From Acidobacteriota bacterium (lineage in GTDB: Bacteria > Acidobacteriota > Vicinamibacteria > Vicinamibacterales > CAVVIG01), in the NCBI GenBank assembly GCA_003222535.1, contig QHWJ01000367.1, positions 1 through 32,840 on the forward strand: 32,840 nt of DNA. Direction: 5' to 3'. Within the stretch, counting starts at the first letter, position 1; each line of letters starts with the position of its first letter. Below are positions 13,130 to 20,906 of the stretch, in pieces. The position numbers and the translations under genes are program-made. The notes under the pieces are model-generated. The model did not search any database. It saw nothing but the letters and a program-made list of their open reading frames with translations, and was not told the origin of the DNA.

Positions 13130-14377
13130 TCACGCTTCGAATCGCTTGAACAGCAACGCGGCATTCGTGCCGCCGAAGCCGAACGAGTTGGAGAGCGCAT
13201 ACTGAATCGGCAGCTCGCGCTTCGTGTTCGGCACGTAATCCAGATCGCAGCCTTCGTCCGCCATCTCCAGGTTGATCGTCGGCGGGGCGACCTGATGGTG
13301 AACCGCGAGGACGGTGATGCCGGCTTCGAGGCCGCCGGCCGCGCCGAGCAGGTGGCCCGTCATCGATTTGGTCGAGGACACGGCGAGCTTGTCGGCGTGC
13401 CCGCCGAAGCTCCGGCGGATGGCGAGCGACTCGATCTTGTCGCCGTGCGGCGTCGACGTGCCGTGCGCGTTGATGTAATCGATCCGGGCCGGCGCGATGC
13501 CGGCGCTCTTGAGCGCCTGGTTCATGACGCGGAACGGGCCGTCGCCGTCGTCGGACGGCGCCGTGATGTGGTGCGCGTCGGCCGACATGCCGTAGCCGAC
13601 CAGCTCGGCGTAGACGCGCGCGTCGCGGCGGCGCGCCAGATCGAGCTCCTCGAGGATGAGCACGCCGGCGCCTTCGCCGACGACGAACCCGTCGCGATCC
13701 TTGTCGAAGGGGCGGCTCGCGCGCTCGGGCTCGTCGTTGCGCGTGGAGAGCGCGCGCAGCGCGCCGAAGCCGCCGATCCCCATCGGCGTAATCGCGGCTT
13801 CCGATCCGCCGGCGATCATCACGTCGGCGTCACCGCGCCGGATGATCTCGAAGGCGTCGCCGATGGCGTGCGCCGAGGCGGAGCACGCGGTGCACGTGGC
13901 GGAGTTGGGGCCCTTCGCGCCGTAGCGGATGGAGACCTGCCCGGCGGCGAGGTTGATGATCGCCGACGGGATGAAAAACGGCGAGATCTTGCGCGGCCCA
14001 CCCTCGAGCAGCGCCTTGTGCTCGCGTTCGATGGTGGTGAACCCGCCGATGCCGGACGCGATGAACACGCCGGCGCGCGGGCCGAGCTCGGGCGTGATCA
14101 CGAACCCCGAATCGTCCATCGCAAACTGCGACGCCGCGATCGCGTACTGGATGAAGACGTCCATCTTCTTGACGTCTTTCCTGTCGATGAACTGCAGCGG
14201 GTCGAAGTCCTTCACCTCGCCCGCGATGCGGGTCGCGAACTGCGCCGCGTCGAACTTGGTGATCCGCGCGATGCCGCTCTGGCCCGCGCAGAGCGCGGCC
14301 CAATTCGGCTCGGTTCCGATGCCGAGCGACGACACCAGGCCGATGCCCGTGACGACGACTCGCCGTGTGTTGGTCAC
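13130..14377 (-). CDS. fabF: 3-oxoacyl-[ACP] synthase II
   Basis: A 415-residue KAS II. It starts at GTG 14377 (VTNTRRVVVTGIGLVSSLG) after AGGAG with short spacing. The catalytic triad is intact: Cys near 165 in CTACSASAHAIGDAFEIIRR, His in NAHGTSTPHGDK, and His in STKSMTGHLLGAAGG. The C-terminal end is SNSFGFGGTNAALLFKRFEA. It condenses malonyl-ACP with growing acyl-ACP in fatty acid elongation. It follows acpP directly and is the last gene of the fab operon. Normal length, no lesion. Confidence 0.96.
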   Translation of the reverse strand: MTNTRRVVVTGIGLVSSLGIGTEPNWAALCAGQSGIARITKFDAAQFATRIAGEVKDFDPLQFIDRKDVKKMDVFIQYAIAASQFAMDDSGFVITPELGPRAGVFIASGIGGFTTIEREHKALLEGGPRKISPFFIPSAIINLAAGQVSIRYGAKGPNSATCTACSASAHAIGDAFEIIRRGDADVMIAGGSEAAITPMGIGGFGALRALSTRNDEPERASRPFDKDRDGFVVGEGAGVLILEELDLARRRDARVYAELVGYGMSADAHHITAPSDDGDGPFRVMNQALKSAGIAPARIDYINAHGTSTPHGDKIESLAIRRSFGGHADKLAVSSTKSMTGHLLGAAGGLEAGITVLAVHHQVAPPTINLEMADEGCDLDYVPNTKRELPIQYALSNSFGFGGTNAALLFKRFEA

Positions 14378-14382
14378 GGCTC

Positions 14383-14625
14383 CTACTTCTTGGTCTTGGC
14401 GTGCGATTCGATGTACTCGACCGCTTCCTTCACGCGCGTAATCTTCTCGGCATCCTCGTCGGGAATCTCGATCCCGAACTCTTCCTCGAACGCCATCACG
14501 AGCTCGACGGTATCGAGCGAGTCGGCACCGAGATCGTCGACGAACGACGCGTCCGGCGTCACTTCTTCCTCGTCGACCCCGAGCTGCTCCACGATGATGC
14601 TCTTCACTTTCTCGGCTACGGCCAT
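14383..14625 (-). CDS. acpP: Acyl carrier protein
   Basis: An 80-residue acidic helical protein. The phosphopantetheine site is Ser36 in [20 protein letters not shown]. It carries growing acyl chains for FabD, FabG and FabF, all in this operon. ATG 14625 lies 9 bp after the fabG stop, with GGAGGG just upstream as ribosome site. The C-terminal KTKK tail is unremarkable. Confidence 0.97.
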   Translation of the reverse strand: MAVAEKVKSIIVEQLGVDEEEVTPDASFVDDLGADSLDTVELVMAFEEEFGIEIPDEDAEKITRVKEAVEYIESHAKTKK

Positions 14626-14634
14626 TCAACCCTC

Positions 14635-15375
14635 CTACGTGTACATCCCGCCGTTGACAGCCAGAACGTGCCCTGTAATATACGACGCCTCGTCTGACGC
14701 AAGAAAGCACACGGCGGCGGCGACGTCGTCCACGGTCCCGAGCCGGCCGAGCGGGATCTGGGCCGCCCAGTCGACGTGCGTCTTCCCGTTGATCGCGCGC
14801 GTCATGTCGGTGTCGACCAGCCCGGGCGCGACCACGTTCACGGTAATGGCGCGCGACGCCACCTCCCGGGCCAGCGCCTTGGCGAAGCCGATCAGGCCGG
14901 CCTTCGACGCGGCGTAGTTCGTCTGGCCGGCATTGCCCATCTGGCCGACGACCGAGCTCACGGCAATGATGCGTCCGCCGTGCTGCTTCAGCATCGGCCG
15001 GATCGCCGCCCGCGCGAGCAGGAACGTGGCGGTCAGGTTCGTGGCCAGTACCGCGTCCCAGTCCTCCCGCTTCATCCGCACCAGCAGTTGATCGCGGGTG
15101 ATGCCGGCGTTGCTGATCAGAATGTCCAGCCGGCCGTGGCGCGCGACGATGGCGCCAGGCGCCGCCTCGACGGCCGCCGCGTCGGTGACGTCGAGGCTCA
15201 GCGCGTCGGCGCGATGCCCGGCGGCCGTCAGCGCCGCCGCGCACTCGTTCGCATGATCCCCGCGGGCCGCGGCCACGACCGTCGCGCCCTGGCTGGCGAG
15301 CCGCGCCGCGATCCCGCGTCCGATGCCGCGCGATGCACCGGTCACGAGCGCGACCTTATCCGCGAGATTGAACAT
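14635..15375 (-). CDS. fabG: 3-oxoacyl-[ACP] reductase
   Basis: A 246-residue short-chain dehydrogenase. NADP-binding TGASRGIG lies at residues 12-19 and NAG at 89-91. The catalytic set is Ser141, Tyr154 and Lys158 (SSVVGQMGNAGQTNYAASK). The end ITGHVLAVNGGMYT is typical of FabG. ATG 15375 gives the family start MFNLADKVALVTGASRG. It overlaps the fabD end by 20 bp. Position between fabD and acpP supports FabG rather than another reductase. Confidence 0.95.
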   Translation of the reverse strand: MFNLADKVALVTGASRGIGRGIAARLASQGATVVAAARGDHANECAAALTAAGHRADALSLDVTDAAAVEAAPGAIVARHGRLDILISNAGITRDQLLVRMKREDWDAVLATNLTATFLLARAAIRPMLKQHGGRIIAVSSVVGQMGNAGQTNYAASKAGLIGFAKALAREVASRAITVNVVAPGLVDTDMTRAINGKTHVDWAAQIPLGRLGTVDDVAAAVCFLASDEASYITGHVLAVNGGMYT

Positions 15376-16354
15376 GTCTCCGTCGCGCGGGTTTTCCTCC
15401 CCCGGCTTGCCGGGGATGCAAGCCGGCGAGCGCACTTTCGACCGCCGCGAGATCGTCTGGCGTGCCGAAGCTGACAACGGCGGCGTCGCGATGAATCTTG
15501 CGTACCAGTCCGCTCAACACGGTGCCCGAGCCCACCTCAACATACGTTGTGACGCCTTCAGACGCAAGGCGGCCGACGACCTCCTCCCACCGTACCGGCG
15601 ACGACACCTGCCCGACGAGCGCCTCGATCGCGGCGCCGGCATCACGCTTGGGCTCCGCGTCGAGGTTCGCGATGATCGGCACTTGAGGCGGCCCGGTCTG
15701 CAGCGCGCGCAGTTCCGGCGCGAGGCGTGCCTCGGCCGGCTTCATCAGCGCGCAGTGAAACGGCGCGCTCACCGGCAGCTGGATCACGCGCCTGGCGCCG
15801 AGCGTTCTGGCCCGCTCGCCCGCGCGCTTCACGGCTTCCCGCGCACCGGCGATCACAACCTGGCCGCCGCCGTTCAGATTTGCAGGGCTGACGACACCGC
15901 CGCCGTCGGCAACGGCCTGCGCACATGCCTGTGCGACTCGGGCCGCGTCGAGGCCGAGGATGGCGGCCATCGCGCCCTCGCCGGCCGGTACCGCTTCCTG
16001 CATGTAGCGGCCGCGGCGGCGGACGAGCCGCAACGCGTCGCCGAACGCGAAGGTGCCTGCCGCGACGTTGGCGGAGTATTCGCCCAGGCTGTGCCCGGCC
16101 ACGAACGCCGGCGTCAGCCCGCGCGACGCCAGGAGACGATACGCGGCGACGCTGACGGCGAGCATGGCCGGCTGCGTGTTTACGGTCAGCGTGAGCTGGT
16201 CCTCGGGCCCTTCGAAGATCACCCGGCTGAGCAGCTCGCCGAGTGCGGCGTCCGCCTCGTCGAACGTCGCGCGGCAGATCGGATACGCGTCGGCGAGCGC
16301 TCGACCCATGCCGACGTACTGCGAGCCCTGCCCTGGAAAGATGCACGCAATCAC
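15356..16354 (-). CDS. fabD: Malonyl-CoA:ACP transacylase
   Basis: A 332-residue FabD. The start GTG 16354 gives VIACIFPGQGSQYVGMGRAL, the usual beginning. Ser89 of the GHSLGE nucleophile elbow is present, followed by the catalytic His region APFHCALMKPAE, and VEVGSGTVLSGL near the C-terminus. It loads malonyl onto ACP. The GTG overlaps the TGA of a 35-codon frame upstream (GTGA), so translation may be coupled to that remnant. The C-terminus (HPRQAGGGKPARRRHVQSRG) is longer and more basic than usual because it extends into fabG. Confidence 0.94.
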   Translation of the reverse strand: MIACIFPGQGSQYVGMGRALADAYPICRATFDEADAALGELLSRVIFEGPEDQLTLTVNTQPAMLAVSVAAYRLLASRGLTPAFVAGHSLGEYSANVAAGTFAFGDALRLVRRRGRYMQEAVPAGEGAMAAILGLDAARVAQACAQAVADGGGVVSPANLNGGGQVVIAGAREAVKRAGERARTLGARRVIQLPVSAPFHCALMKPAEARLAPELRALQTGPPQVPIIANLDAEPKRDAGAAIEALVGQVSSPVRWEEVVGRLASEGVTTYVEVGSGTVLSGLVRKIHRDAAVVSFGTPDDLAAVESALAGLHPRQAGGGKPARRRHVQSRG

Positions 16355-16458
16355 TGGTGGGATACCGCGGCTGCCGCGATCTCGCGCCCGACAGTCGCGA
16401 CGCCCTTCACGCCGCGCAGCGGTAGGCCGGCCATCGCGTCGACGGCGATCCAAATCAC
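16351..16458 (-). pseudogene. 35-codon remnant, possibly plsX reduced by an internal deletion
   Basis: The frame GTG 16458 to TGA 16351 reads VIWIAVDAMAGLPLRGVKGV then ATVGREIAAAAVSHQ. IAVDAM is how PlsX normally begins (xIAVDAMGGD), and GLPLRGVKGVATVGR resembles a PlsX ending (APLLGVxGVxxxxHGRS). In bacteria with this operon the order is rpmF-plsX-fabH-fabD. Here both plsX (~340 codons) and fabH (~330 codons) are missing and this piece stands in their place. The identification rests on few residues and is inference. It overlaps the fabD start (GTGA), as a real upstream gene would. Confidence 0.4.
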
Positions 16459-16517
16459 GGCGAATTCAAGGTTCTGGGTTCAACGTTCGTTCTGTTCAGG
16501 GTTCAGTGGACGGGCTC

Positions 16518-16700
16518 TTATTCCTCGTCGACGGCTCGCGCCTGGCGGCCGCGGTAGTAGCCGCAGTTGGCGCACACGCGGTGCGGCAGCTTCGCCTCGT
16601 GGCACTGCGGGCACTCGCTGAGGCCGGCGGGCTTCAACGCGTCGTGGGTCCGGCGCTTGGCCGTGCGCGTTTTGGAATGTCGTCGTTTTGGATTCGGCAT
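16518..16700 (-). CDS. rpmF: 50S ribosomal protein L32
   Basis: A 60-residue zinc-ribbon L32: [20 protein letters not shown] at the start, then CPQC and CANCG as the four metal ligands. ATG 16700 is preceded by AAGGA at good spacing. It follows yceD as in many bacteria. The gap from yceD (about 32 bp) is made of GAACCTC heptamers. The C-terminus [11 protein letters not shown] is slightly longer than average. Confidence 0.96.
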   Translation of the reverse strand: MPNPKRRHSKTRTAKRRTHDALKPAGLSECPQCHEAKLPHRVCANCGYYRGRQARAVDEE

Positions 16701-16710
16701 CGGGTCCTTC

Positions 16711-16734
16711 TCGAGGTTCGAGGTTCGAGGTTCT
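16711..16734. repeat. Heptamer array (GAGGTTC) between yceD and rpmF
   Basis: Three GAGGTTC units in the plus sense (about 16714-16733) run up to the stop codon of yceD. No inverted arm is nearby. A looser GTTC-rich stretch (16470-16506) follows rpmF. Confidence 0.7.
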
Positions 16735-17263
16735 AGGGTTTTGGATTCTTCCCTTTCAGCTCCCGCAGGACGGCGAGCCGCGGGTCGTCCCATCCCTGCT
16801 TGCACGAGCACGTCTCGCGGTTCAGGTTCGTGCCGCAGATCACGCACAATCCCCGGCAGCTCCCGCGGCACAGCGGCTTCATCGGGAGCGCCAGGTAGAA
16901 CTGCTCCCGCATCAAATGGTCGAGATCGATCTGGTCGTTCTCGTAGAACGCCGTCGTCAGATCGTCCTCTTCGATTTCCCGCTCGCCTTCGCCCGTGTTC
17001 TCGGCGCGCGGGAGGTAGCGGAGATCGAAGGTCTGGTCCACCGGCATCGTGAACGGCTCGAGACACCGGCTGCACGTCAGCTCCAGAATCGTCTGCACGC
17101 GGCCGACGAGCCGGAACTGCAGCTTGTTCTTGAAGATGTCGAACGCGAGCGCAACCGGCGCGGCCACCTTGAAGTCTTCTTCGGCCCTGAACTGCTCGGG
17201 CGTGTAGACCTGCTCGAAGCGCTCTTGCGCCGCTCGGATCGTTTTGAGATTCAGCAGCAGCAT
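16733..17263 (-). CDS. yceD: DUF177/YceD-family protein
   Basis: A 176-residue DUF177 protein, associated in E. coli with 23S rRNA accumulation. Conserved parts: [12 protein letters not shown], the acidic middle [40 protein letters not shown], and [19 protein letters not shown]. The paired cysteines suggest metal binding. It begins [18 protein letters not shown] at ATG 17263 and precedes rpmF, its usual partner. The family function outside E. coli is little known. Confidence 0.93.
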   Translation of the reverse strand: MLLLNLKTIRAAQERFEQVYTPEQFRAEEDFKVAAPVALAFDIFKNKLQFRLVGRVQTILELTCSRCLEPFTMPVDQTFDLRYLPRAENTGEGEREIEEDDLTTAFYENDQIDLDHLMREQFYLALPMKPLCRGSCRGLCVICGTNLNRETCSCKQGWDDPRLAVLRELKGKNPKP

Positions 17264-17301
17264 GAAACTCTCAATATACCTTGGGGAAGGGGCGGTGGGC
17301 T

Positions 17302-17502
17302 AGCAGCCCGTGGTGAAAGTCTGGCGTCGCACCGAGACGGGCGAGGCGCCCCGCGGGCAAGGCGCGACGACTGAGAATACCGCCAGTATTTGAAGGAGGA
17401 GCAACGCAGCCCCCGCCGGGGTCCCCAACGCGGCAGCCGCGTTGGGGTGGGGCGGGGATGCATCGCCCGTCGAATGCAGCCAGACTTTTACCACGGGCTG
17501 CT
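17302..17502. repeat. ~200-bp MITE-like element with 24-bp terminal inverted repeats
   Basis: Ends 17302-17325 and 17479-17502 are reverse complements at 23 of 24 bases (AGCAGCCCGTGGTGAAAGTC onward). Inside are GACGGGCGA/TCGCCCGTC at 17336-17344 and 17463-17471 and a central CCCCAACGCGG/CCGCGTTGGGG hairpin, so most of the element is a nested palindrome. No transposase is encoded. A minus frame crossing it is not convincing as protein. Confidence 0.8.
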
Positions 17503-17506
17503 GGGG

Positions 17507-17550
17507 AGTGGGGGCTCTGCGCTGGGGCTGGGGACTGGGGACTGGGTCAA
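17507..17550. repeat. GGGGACT heptamer array, one arm
   Basis: GTGGGGGCTCTGCGCTGGGG then GGGGACTGGGGACTGGG. Units of about 7 bp, the same unit as at 22883-23189. No inverted arm follows here. The DNA from 17551 to 17690 shows nothing further that I can identify. Confidence 0.7.
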
Positions 17551-17693
17551 GTTTGAAAATGCCTGAGCACAGCCATTGCGGTGTTCGGTACCGGCGCCAC
17601 GTTACCGGCACGGTAGACAGGGACCGAGGCCAGCAGACCAACGAGGCACGCCGCGACCGCCGGTAAATAGCACCCGGACAAGCATCAGCCCGG

Positions 17694-17783
17694 CTATTGG
17701 GACCTTGAACGTCCGACGTACCACACGAGCATGATCCCAAGGAAGATCGCGAACAGGATCGGCATCGGAACGCCATGTCCCAT
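17694..17783 (-). CDS. 29-residue single-span membrane protein
   Basis: ATG 17783 to TAG 17694 gives MGHGVPMPILFAIFLGIMLV then WYVGRSRSQ: one hydrophobic helix followed by a short basic tail, inside-positive. AAGGTGAGG lies about 10-16 bases upstream as a possible ribosome site. It is isolated between the dGTPase-like gene and the yceD operon, flanked by repeats. I know no family for it. Small size lowers confidence, but the composition contrasts with the repeat DNA around it. Confidence 0.5.
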   Translation of the reverse strand: MGHGVPMPILFAIFLGIMLVWYVGRSRSQ

Positions 17784-17819
17784 CACACTGCTACCTCACC
17801 TTGCACTCAGCCAATCTCC

Positions 17820-17862
17820 AATCCAATTACCCGATTACCAGATTACCCAACGACCAGATTCC
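17820..17862. repeat. ATTACCNR octamer array downstream of the dGTPase-like gene
   Basis: CCAATTACCCGATTACCAGA, then TTACCCAACGACCAGATT. About five degenerate 8-bp units end near the stop codon (17867) of the dGTPase-like gene. No inverted arm. Confidence 0.6.
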
Positions 17863-17866
17863 AGCG

Positions 17867-18907
17867 TCAGTCCACCGTCCACGGTTTCGGGATGAAAAGC
17901 TGTTCGTAGAGGCGGATCGCATAGCGGTCGGTCATGCCGGCGATGAAGTCCCGTATGGCCGCGTCGAGGCCTTCCGACTCGATGGTGCCGCGGTCGAGGA
18001 ACTCGTCCGGCCGCTCGCGGACTTTCTCCCACAGGCCGCTGAGGATCCCCGACGCCTTCTTGAACTCGGCGGTGGCGAGGGTGTTCTCGTAGACCGCGTC
18101 GAAGAGAAAGCTCCGGAGCGCGAGCACCGCCTCGAGCACACGCTCGCTCATGCGGATCTCCGACAGGCCGCCCGCGAGCGTCTCGGTGACGACGTCCTTG
18201 ACGAGCGTCGCGATGCGCGCGGAGGACGACACCCCGAGCAGGCGGACCGGTTCGCGGGGCAGCGTATCCGCGCTCAGGAGGCCGGCGCGCGTGGCATCGT
18301 CGATGTCGTGGTTCACGTAAGCGATGAGGTCGGCGACGCGCATGATCTGCCCTTCGATTGTGCTGGCGCGCAGCGCGTCGGCCATTCCGACGGGCGCGCC
18401 CGATTTGCCTTTCGAGTGCTTGGCGATGCCGTCACGCACTTCCCAGGTGAGGTTCAACCCGCGACCGTTGTTCTCCAGCACGTCGACGATGCGGAGGCTC
18501 TGCGCGTAGTGATTGAAGCCGCCGGGCATCAGCGTGTCGATGACGCGCTCGCCGGCGTGGCCGAACGGCGAGTGCCCCAGATCGTGGCCGAGCGCGATGG
18601 CTTCCGTCAGCTCCTCGTGCAGCCGCAGGACCTTCGCGATCGTCCGCGCGATCTGCGATACCTCGAGCGTGTGCGTGAGCCGCGTCCGATAATGGTCTCC
18701 GGTCGGCGCGAAAAACACCTGCGTCTTGTGCTTCAGCCGGCGGAACGCCTTGCAATGGATGATGCGATCGCGGTCGCGCTGAAACGATGGCCGGACGTCG
18801 TCTTCGACCTCGGGACGAAGGCGCCCGCGCGAATCGGCGCTTTTCGCGGCCTGCCGCGCCAGGACGTCGCGCTCACGCGCCTCGAGTTGTTCCCGGAGGC
18901 TTGTCAT
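17867..18907 (-). CDS. dgt: dGTPase-like deoxynucleotide triphosphohydrolase (HD domain)
   Basis: A 346-residue HD-domain enzyme of the dGTPase type 2 group, which cleaves dNTPs to nucleoside and triphosphate. Key parts: RDRDRIIHCKAFRRLKHKTQ, HYRTRLTHTLEVSQIARTIA (first His), the HD pair in ALGHDLGHSPFGHAGE, and MRVADLIAYVNHDIDDA (final Asp). ATG 18907 begins MTSLREQLEARERDVLARQA, normal for the family; residues upstream in the same frame come from repeat DNA. It is bounded by repeats on both sides and is probably a single transcription unit or follows deoB. Confidence 0.92.
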   Translation of the reverse strand: MTSLREQLEARERDVLARQAAKSADSRGRLRPEVEDDVRPSFQRDRDRIIHCKAFRRLKHKTQVFFAPTGDHYRTRLTHTLEVSQIARTIAKVLRLHEELTEAIALGHDLGHSPFGHAGERVIDTLMPGGFNHYAQSLRIVDVLENNGRGLNLTWEVRDGIAKHSKGKSGAPVGMADALRASTIEGQIMRVADLIAYVNHDIDDATRAGLLSADTLPREPVRLLGVSSSARIATLVKDVVTETLAGGLSEIRMSERVLEAVLALRSFLFDAVYENTLATAEFKKASGILSGLWEKVRERPDEFLDRGTIESEGLDAAIRDFIAGMTDRYAIRLYEQLFIPKPWTVD

Positions 18908-18917
18908 ACGGTTGAAG

Positions 18918-18983
18918 GCAGAGCTCGCAAAGACCGCAGAGAATCCTCTCGAAAGAATCATACTCTGCGGGCTCCGCAGGCTC
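18918..18983. repeat. CGCAGAG-type array with inverted arm
   Basis: GCAGAGCTCGCAAAGACCGC then AGAG (18918-18941) faces ACTCTGCGGGCTCCGCAGGC (18962-18981). It lies just upstream of the dGTPase-like start. Related units recur at 20368-20398 and 20593-20614. Confidence 0.6.
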
Positions 18984-19064
18984 TACGTTCTATCTCGTGA
19001 TCTCCTTCAGGCGGCGCGCGGCTGAAACCTTGGCGCCACAACGACGACGCAGAGCACTACCGCA

Positions 19065-19086
19065 GCGAGAAGGCTTCAGCCGAGCG
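19065..19086 (-). repeat. CTCGGCTGAAGCCTTC repeat overlapping the deoB stop codon
   Basis: Read on the minus strand, CGCTCGGCTGAAGCCTTC includes the last codons and the TGA stop of deoB (SLG, stop at 19078-19076). The same motif is at 4989, 9631 and 32810. Confidence 0.7.
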
Positions 19087-20284
19087 AGATCTCCTTCAGG
19101 AAGCTCGTGCCGTGCGCGATCGGGCCGACGCCGAAGATCTCCGCCAGCGTCTGACCGAGATCCGCGAACGACCGGCGCGTGCCCAGGTCCACGCCCGATC
19201 GCACCCTCTGTCCGGTGACGAGAAGGGGCACATACTCCCGGGCGTGATCCGTGCCCGGCGTCGTCGGGTCGTTGCCATGATCGGCCGTGATGACGAGGAG
19301 ATCATCGTCGCGAAGCCTTGGGAGCAGCGCCGACAGCCGCGCGTCGAACCGCTCGAGGTTCTGCGCGTATCCCTCGACATCGTTGCGATGACCGTACTGC
19401 GTGTCGAAGTCGACGAGGTTGGTGAAGATGAAGCCGCAGTCCACGGCATTCATCTGCTCTTCGAGGCGATCCATTCCATCGGCGTCGGTGGCCGTGTGGA
19501 TCGTCCGCGTGACGCCACGTCCGGCGAAGAGATCTCCGATCTTGCCGATCGCCACCACGGGGAGCGATGCGGCGCTGACGCGATCGAGGAGCGTCTCACC
19601 AGAGGGCGGGAGCGCATAGTCGCGGCGGTTGGACGTCCGCCTGAAGAGGCCCGGCGTGCCGACGAACGGACGCGCAATCACCCGGCCCACGCCAAGCCCT
19701 TCGCACACGAGCTTGTAGGCGATGTCGCAGGCGCGATGGAGCTCCGGAACCGGCACGATCGCCTCGTGCGCCGCGATCTGAAACACGCTGTCGGCCGACG
19801 TGTACACGATCAGCGCGCCGGTCCGCATGTGTTCGGGCCCGAGCTCGTCGATGATCCGCGTGCCGGACGCCGCTCTGTTCCCCAGCACGCCGCGTCCGGT
19901 CCGGCGCGAAAACACCGCGATGATGTCGCCGGGAAATCCGTCCGGGAACGTCGGGAACGGGCGATCGAGGACGATGCCCATCATCTCCCAATGCCCGGTG
20001 ACCGAGTCCTTGCCCGCCGACGCTTCCGCCATGCGGCCGATCGCGGTTGGGGGGACCGCGGCATGATGCGCGACCGATGCGCCAATCGACGCGATGCGAT
20101 CGAACCCGAGGCCGCGCAGCGTCGGCAGCCTCAGCGGGATCCGCTTCGCGATGTTGCCGACAGTATTGCTGCCGCGATCGCCGTACGACGCCGCATCGGG
20201 AAGCTCACCCACGCCCACGCTGTCGAGGACGACCACGATGGCGCGGGTGTAGAGAGCACTGGGCGAGGTCACGCTAGAACACAT
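19076..20284 (-). CDS. deoB: Phosphopentomutase
   Basis: About 402 residues of the alkaline-phosphatase-like DeoB family, which converts ribose/deoxyribose 1-phosphate and 5-phosphate. Metal-site motifs: VVVLDSVGVGELPDA, GSNTVGNIA, SAGKDSVTGHWEMMG, IFTNLVDFDTQYGHRND, LVITADHGNDPTTPGTDHAR and SFADLGQTLAEIFG. The start is uncertain: ATG 20284 is chosen, but GTG 20308 and GTG 20272 are in frame, none with a strong ribosome site. The stop lies in a copied repeat. It ends one salvage-related unit with the dGTPase-like gene downstream. Confidence 0.93.
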   Translation of the reverse strand: MCSSVTSPSALYTRAIVVVLDSVGVGELPDAASYGDRGSNTVGNIAKRIPLRLPTLRGLGFDRIASIGASVAHHAAVPPTAIGRMAEASAGKDSVTGHWEMMGIVLDRPFPTFPDGFPGDIIAVFSRRTGRGVLGNRAASGTRIIDELGPEHMRTGALIVYTSADSVFQIAAHEAIVPVPELHRACDIAYKLVCEGLGVGRVIARPFVGTPGLFRRTSNRRDYALPPSGETLLDRVSAASLPVVAIGKIGDLFAGRGVTRTIHTATDADGMDRLEEQMNAVDCGFIFTNLVDFDTQYGHRNDVEGYAQNLERFDARLSALLPRLRDDDLLVITADHGNDPTTPGTDHAREYVPLLVTGQRVRSGVDLGTRRSFADLGQTLAEIFGVGPIAHGTSFLKEISLG

Positions 20285-20324
20285 CTCATAAATGCCTGGA
20301 AGGATCACGGTCGAAGCCGCCTTA

Positions 20325-20614
20325 CCACGAAAGTCACGAAATACACGAAGAACACGAAGAAGACGTCTAACCGCCGAGAGCGCAAAGCACGCAGAAGCAC
20401 GCGCGCGACAGCGGCCGGCACAGCCGGCCGCGAGCGAAACCTAAAGCGGCTCGCAAACGCAAACCACCTCCCAACACTCTTGTTTGTGTTTGCGAGCTGC
20501 TTTTCGTTTCGTGGCCCGCTCCGCGGGCAGTCGCGCGCTTGGTCTCTTTCGTGTCTTTCGTGGATCTTCGTGTTTTCGTGGTTCAGGTCTTCGTCTCTGC
20601 GAGCTCTGCGGTTA
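20325..20614. repeat. Composite palindromic repeat region between hfq and deoB
   Basis: In order: an arm of CACGAAR units (20325-20362), an arm of CGCAGA/AGAGCGC units (20368-20398), a perfect GCGGCCGGC-ACA-GCCGGCCGC hairpin (20411-20431), a 22-bp inverted pair 20443-20464 / 20482-20503 (two mismatches; one arm starts AAAGCGGCTCGCAAACGC), then TTTCGTG units (20543-20581) complementary to the first arm, and CTCTGCG units (20593-20614) complementary to the second. The outer arms are interleaved, not nested. No gene was seen in 20309-20645. Confidence 0.85.
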
Positions 20615-20645
20615 AACGCGGGAAACGTATGCCGCGTGACAGCAA

Positions 20646-20906
20646 CTACTGGTGCGAGAAGTAGTTGGTCACCGGCTTGGGCGTCTTGATGGCGGCGATC
20701 GCGTGCTTGAAAATCATGTGATCGGTCCCGCCCTGATCGAGCACCAGCGCGAACCGATCGAAATTCTTGATGCGGCCTTCGGTCTCGCTGCCATCCATCA
20801 TGCGGATCGTGACGGTCAGCTTCTCGCGCCGCACATAGTTGAGAAAGACGTCCTGGATGTTCGGCTGGCTGGTTTTCAATTCAGGCGCGGGCGACATAGG
20901 CGTCAA
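20646..20906 (-). CDS. hfq: RNA chaperone Hfq
   Basis: An Hfq of 86 residues (83 if started at the ATG at 20897). Sm1 motif in VTIRMMDGSETEGRIKNFDR, Sm2 in HMIFKHAIAAIKTPKPV; the N-terminal IQDVFLNYVRREKLTVTI helix is typical. Hfq hexamers bind small RNAs and mRNAs. The start lies inside the last codons of miaA, the classic miaA-hfq order. The C-terminal tail is short (TNYFSHQ), as in many non-enteric Hfq proteins. Confidence 0.95.
   Translation of the reverse strand: MTPMSPAPELKTSQPNIQDVFLNYVRREKLTVTIRMMDGSETEGRIKNFDRFALVLDQGGTDHMIFKHAIAAIKTPKPVTNYFSHQ

Noticed and set aside
13130-15244. A 704-codon minus frame covering fabF, acpP and part of fabG
   Set aside because: Only the fabF part is protein-like. 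The upstream ~290 codons are Arg/Gly-rich antiparallel or shifted readings of acpP and fabG, which have their own intact frames and starts.
17300-17776. Minus frame of 158 codons through the MITE-like element
   Set aside because: The composition follows the palindromes and the G-rich array; no domain and no ribosome site.
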